The notes beneath the pieces were generated by a model. That model had not been told where the DNA came from. It did not search any database and saw nothing but the letters and a program-made list of their open reading frames with translations. From assembly GCA_016741945.1 (NCBI GenBank), contig JACVCQ010000105.1:1-7587 (forward strand): a stretch of DNA of 7,587 nt, read 5' to 3'. Origin of the DNA: Chitinophagaceae bacterium. Its GTDB lineage: Bacteria > Bacteroidota > Bacteroidia > Chitinophagales > Chitinophagaceae. A program made the position numbers and the translations under genes. Below are positions 5,087-7,587 of this stretch, in pieces; positions within the stretch are counted from its first letter, which is position 1, and each line of letters starts with the position of its first letter.

Positions 5087-6643
5087 ATGAAAAAGATCTT
5101 ATTGGGTTGTATTGCTTTAAGCATAGCAACCGGAATTATGGCACAACGTCCGACCGGACCCACCACAGGTGCTACCAATACTGCGGCTTCATCATCAGCC
5201 GCGGCTGATCCGAAAATGGCGTCCTTTAATATTCCATTCAATCCGGATGCCACTGTTAGTTCAGAACATGAAGCCACCATCAAAGGTGTTCGTGTTCCTT
5301 ATAAAGCAACAGTGGGTACTATGCCTGTGTGGGACAAGGATGGCAAAGTTGAAGCCGGTGTATTCTTTACTTATTATGAAAGAACAGATGTAAAAGATAA
5401 ATCAACCCGTCCTTTGCTCATCTCATTCAATGGTGGTCCGGGCACTGCTGCATTATGGATGCAGATCGGTTATACAGGACCGCGTATTCTAAATATTGAT
5501 GATGAAGGTTATCCCATTCAGCCTTATGGCATGAAAGACAATCCGCATTCTGTTTTGGATGTATGTGATATTGTATACGTAGATCCTGTGAACACAGGTT
5601 TCTCTCGTCCGATCAGTAAAGACATTCCCACCACCAGATTCTTTGGTGTTCGTGCGGATGTACAATACCTCGCTGAATGGATCAACACTTTTGTTACACG
5701 CATGAACAGATGGGCTTCTCCCAAATACCTGATCGGTGAAAGCTATGGCACCACACGTGTTTCAGGATTGGCACTCGAATTACAAAACGCACACTGGATG
5801 TTCCTCAACGGCGTAATCCTTGTTTCGCCTACTACATTGGGTATTGAAAGAAGTCCGAGAGAATCCGCTGCATTACGTTTACCTTATTACGCAGCAACTG
5901 CTTGGTACCACAAAAAATTACCTGCCGACCTGCAGAAAAAAGATCTGACAGATATGTTGCCTGAGGTAGAAGCATTCACCATGAATGAATTGATTCCTGC
6001 CATTAACAAAGGATGGTTATTAGGTGATGCAAAGAGAAAAGAGATCGCAGCAAAAATGGCGCGCTATTCCGGTATCCATGAAAAAGTGATCTTACAAAAC
6101 AACCTTGATGTTGCTACCAATTTATTCTGGAAAGAATTATTACGTGAAGAAGGTTTTACGATTGGACGCCTTGACTCTCGCTACAAAGGCATCGATAAAA
6201 AAGATGCAGGTGAAACTCCTGATTATAATTCTGAATTGTTATCATGGGAACATTCTTTCACCCCTGCTATCAATATGTACTTACGCGAAGAATTAAAATA
6301 CAAAACAGATCAGCGTTACTATGTATTCGGACCGGTAAATCCATGGGATCGTACCAATGACAGAACAGGAGATAACCTCCGCACTGCCATGGCAGAAAAT
6401 CCATTCCTGCATGTACTAGTTCAATCGGGTTACTATGATGGTGCTTGCGATTACTTCAATGCCCAATACAACTCATGGCAAATGGATCCAAGCGGACGCT
6501 TAAAAGATCGTATGAGTTGGGAAGGCTACCGCAGCGGACATATGATGTACCTGCGTAAAGAAGATTTAGAGAAGAGTAATAATAACTTGAGGAACTTCAT
6601 CAAAAGAACGATTGCAAAGCCTGGAACGCCGGCGAAATATTAA
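5087..6643 (+). CDS. Secreted serine carboxypeptidase, peptidase family S10
   Basis: An exported hydrolase that would remove C-terminal residues from peptides, in the periplasm or outside the cell. Residues 1-19 are a signal peptide (MKKILLGCIALSIATGIMA), followed by a low-complexity Pro/Thr/Ala/Ser linker to about residue 43. The alpha/beta-hydrolase domain shows the S10 hallmarks in order: NGGPG at 115-119, the oxyanion-hole segment; YVDPVNTGFSRP near 163-174; GESYG with the nucleophile Ser219; SGYYDGACDY with the likely catalytic Asp451; and SGHMMY with His485. The Cys-Ser-Ser that follows NGGPG in eukaryotic carboxypeptidase Y is replaced by TAALW, as in many bacterial members. The 518-residue length is typical. 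The ATG at 5087 gives a clean signal peptide and has no Shine-Dalgarno. The TAA at 6641-6643 is followed 4 bases later by heptad element 4. The gene appears to be a single transcription unit. The substrate cannot be told from sequence. Confidence 0.93.
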   Translation: MKKILLGCIALSIATGIMAQRPTGPTTGATNTAASSSAAADPKMASFNIPFNPDATVSSEHEATIKGVRVPYKATVGTMPVWDKDGKVEAGVFFTYYERTDVKDKSTRPLLISFNGGPGTAALWMQIGYTGPRILNIDDEGYPIQPYGMKDNPHSVLDVCDIVYVDPVNTGFSRPISKDIPTTRFFGVRADVQYLAEWINTFVTRMNRWASPKYLIGESYGTTRVSGLALELQNAHWMFLNGVILVSPTTLGIERSPRESAALRLPYYAATAWYHKKLPADLQKKDLTDMLPEVEAFTMNELIPAINKGWLLGDAKRKEIAAKMARYSGIHEKVILQNNLDVATNLFWKELLREEGFTIGRLDSRYKGIDKKDAGETPDYNSELLSWEHSFTPAINMYLREELKYKTDQRYYVFGPVNPWDRTNDRTGDNLRTAMAENPFLHVLVQSGYYDGACDYFNAQYNSWQMDPSGRLKDRMSWEGYRSGHMMYLRKEDLEKSNNNLRNFIKRTIAKPGTPAKY

Positions 6644-6647
6644 TTAA

Positions 6648-6714
6648 GTGAAAAGTGAAAGGTCAAAAGTGAAAGGGATATAACTCCTTTCACTTTTGAC
6701 CTTTCACTTTTCAC
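6648..6714. repeat. Heptad-built perfect inverted repeat (element 4) after the S10 gene
   Basis: The arms 6648-6676 and 6686-6714 are perfect 29-base reverse complements around a 9-base loop. Each arm consists of 7-base words: on the left GTGAAAA, GTGAAAG, GTCAAAA and GTGAAAG, plus a G. The right side continues with a fifth word to 6722, into the GNAT remnant. The element starts 4 bases after the S10 stop and overlaps the stop (6711-6713) of the minus-strand remnant, so it is placed to end both transcripts. The G-to-C change in the third word recurs at the same place in element 2. Confidence 0.9.
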
Positions 6715-6842
6715 ATTTCATGCCTCTTCATATACACCACCCCCGGCAAAGGATTCTCATAATACACATTGATTACTTTGAAGCCGTATTTTTCGTAGGG
6801 TTTGATGCAGATACATGCTTCAATCAGAAGATTTTTCCCTCT
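6711..6842 (-). pseudogene. C-terminal remnant of a GNAT-family N-acetyltransferase
   Basis: Read on the minus strand and ending in TGA at 6711-6713, this stretch encodes about 43 residues, including GKNLLIEACICIKP, YEKYGFKVINVYY and ENPLPGVVYMKRHEM. YEKYGF followed by a YENPLPGVVYMKR-like end is characteristic of the C-terminal strand region of GNAT acetyltransferases. GKNLLIEA resembles the acetyl-CoA-binding motif A helix, but the spacing to YEKYGF is shorter than in intact enzymes, suggesting an internal deletion. The frame continues upstream only to a TGA at 6891-6893 with no plausible start and no recognisable N-terminal domain. The last codons (HEM and stop) are formed by the heptad repeat. 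I infer a relic truncated by rearrangement; family assignment rests on this short C-terminal signature. Confidence 0.6.
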
Positions 6843-6870
6843 GATACATCCAAATATCTTAACCCCTCGT

Positions 6871-6909
6871 AAATAAGGTGACAATATTATTCAACCTACA
6901 ACCTTATTT
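6871..6909 (+). repeat. 9-bp inverted repeat ending 2 bases before the CHRD gene start
   Basis: AAATAAGGT (6871-6879) and ACCTTATTT (6901-6909) are exact reverse complements with a 21-base spacer. The right arm ends 2 bases before the ATG at 6912. It could be an operator or a leader hairpin. A/T-rich composition makes a chance match quite possible. Confidence 0.3.
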
Positions 6910-6911
6910 AA

Positions 6912-7587
6912 ATGAAAAAAATCAATGTGATCGCGATTGCAGCCTTGTTTACAATTACTGCAATTTCTTGTAAAAAAGAAACAGTTCCTGCGGCAACTGT
7001 AACAAAAGAAATTACTGTTTTACTGGCAGCAGCAAATGAAAATCCACAACCATCTGGTAGAACTGAAACAGGCACCGCCTCTATAAAAGTTTTCAGTGAC
7101 AAATCTGTAACAGTGGATATTACCATAACCGGACTTGCTTCAAGTGATAATATTACAGCAGGTCATTTTCATATTGGAGATCCTGTTACCAATGGTGGTG
7201 TGGTAGTAGATTTAAATCCTACTGTAATGGGTAATATGGTAAAAGCCAAACTGACGAATGTACGCAGTTCTTTTATCGACACTTTGATGAATGGTACTGC
7301 TGATATCTATCTCAATGTACACTCCGCACAAGTACCTGCTGGAATTGTTAGAGGTCAAGTATTCAACGGTGTAACTTTTGCTTCCAGTGTGGCATTATCA
7401 GGAATGAATGAAGTACCTGCAGTAAATACTACGGCAACTGGTATGGCTTTACTTAGAATTACAGCTGATAACAAACTGTATAGTAAAGTAACTGTAACGA
7501 ATGTGGAAGCAGGAGATGCTTTGACAGCCGGACATATCCATACAGGTGCTGCCGGCACAAATGGCGGAGTGCTGATCGGAATATGTG
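6912..7587 (+). CDS. CHRD-domain lipoprotein, two CHRD repeats, 3' end outside the window
   Basis: The frame opens with ATG at 6912 and stays open to the window edge (225 codons visible). Residues 1-19 form a lipoprotein-type signal (MKKINVIAIAALFTITAIS) ending at Cys20, so the protein is probably lipid-anchored in the outer or inner membrane. Two CHRD domains follow. The first is at about 33-152, with AANENPQPSGRTETG and AGHFHIG (His85, His87). The second starts near 155, with ALSGMNEVPAVNTTATG and AGHIHTGAAGTNGGV (His208, His210), and is cut by the edge. The AL.G.NEVPAV and AGHIH..A.G.NGGV patterns are diagnostic of CHRD, a beta-rich domain first described in chordin and common in bacterial exported proteins. 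Its bacterial function is poorly known; the paired His could bind a metal, but that is inference. The first copy is more diverged (ENPQP for EVPAV). There is no Shine-Dalgarno. The gene follows the GNAT remnant and starts its own unit. Confidence 0.88.
   Translation, partial: MKKINVIAIAALFTITAISCKKETVPAATVTKEITVLLAAANENPQPSGRTETGTASIKVFSDKSVTVDITITGLASSDNITAGHFHIGDPVTNGGVVVDLNPTVMGNMVKAKLTNVRSSFIDTLMNGTADIYLNVHSAQVPAGIVRGQVFNGVTFASSVALSGMNEVPAVNTTATGMALLRITADNKLYSKVTVTNVEAGDALTAGHIHTGAAGTNGGVLIGIC

Noticed and set aside
1867..6722. CRISPR array or phage/IS ends as an explanation for the repeats
   Set aside because: There are no repeat-spacer units of constant length, no cas genes, no transposase, and no shared terminal sequence or target-site duplication among the elements.

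Overview
The window looks like a piece of a Bacteroidota chromosome, probably Chitinophagaceae or a near relative. Four things suggest this: an outer-membrane beta-barrel receptor with an N-terminal carboxypeptidase-regulatory-like domain, a DUF2892 mini-protein, the lack of Shine-Dalgarno sequences before the starts, and A/T-rich coding with TGA used as a normal stop. The family placement is inference; the phylum is well supported. No tRNA, rRNA, CRISPR array, transposase or phage gene was seen.

Layout. (1) 1-1266, +: the C-terminal four fifths of an AlgI-type MBOAT O-acyltransferase. The 5' part inside the window carries an in-frame TGA and an apparent one-base deletion, so the gene is probably broken. 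A terminator-like hairpin follows. (2) 1413-1850, +: a small four-helix membrane protein of unknown function. (3) 1946-4354, -: an 802-residue TonB-dependent-receptor-like outer-membrane protein, convergent with gene 2. (4) 4568-4768, -: a 66-residue DUF2892 membrane protein. (5) 5087-6643, +: an exported S10-family serine carboxypeptidase with all three catalytic residues visible, divergent from gene 4. (6) 6711-6842, -: the C-terminal remnant of a GNAT acetyltransferase. (7) 6912 to the right edge, +: a lipoprotein with two CHRD domains, cut by the window. The genes do not form one pathway. They are mostly envelope or exported proteins in separate transcription units.

The most unusual signal is between the genes. 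Four intergenic sites carry inverted repeats whose arms are made of tandem 7-base words: 1867-1931, 4502-4569, 4920-5002 and 6648-6714. Three are near-perfect 25-29 bp stems placed directly at gene 3' ends. The fourth, in the divergent DUF2892/S10 promoter region, is decayed. Each site uses its own variant of the heptad, yet the two arms of a site match almost perfectly even where neighbouring heptads differ. Two of them overlap the stop codon of the adjacent reading frame. They may be bidirectional terminators made by a local heptad-duplication and palindrome-forming process, or a small non-autonomous repeat family.
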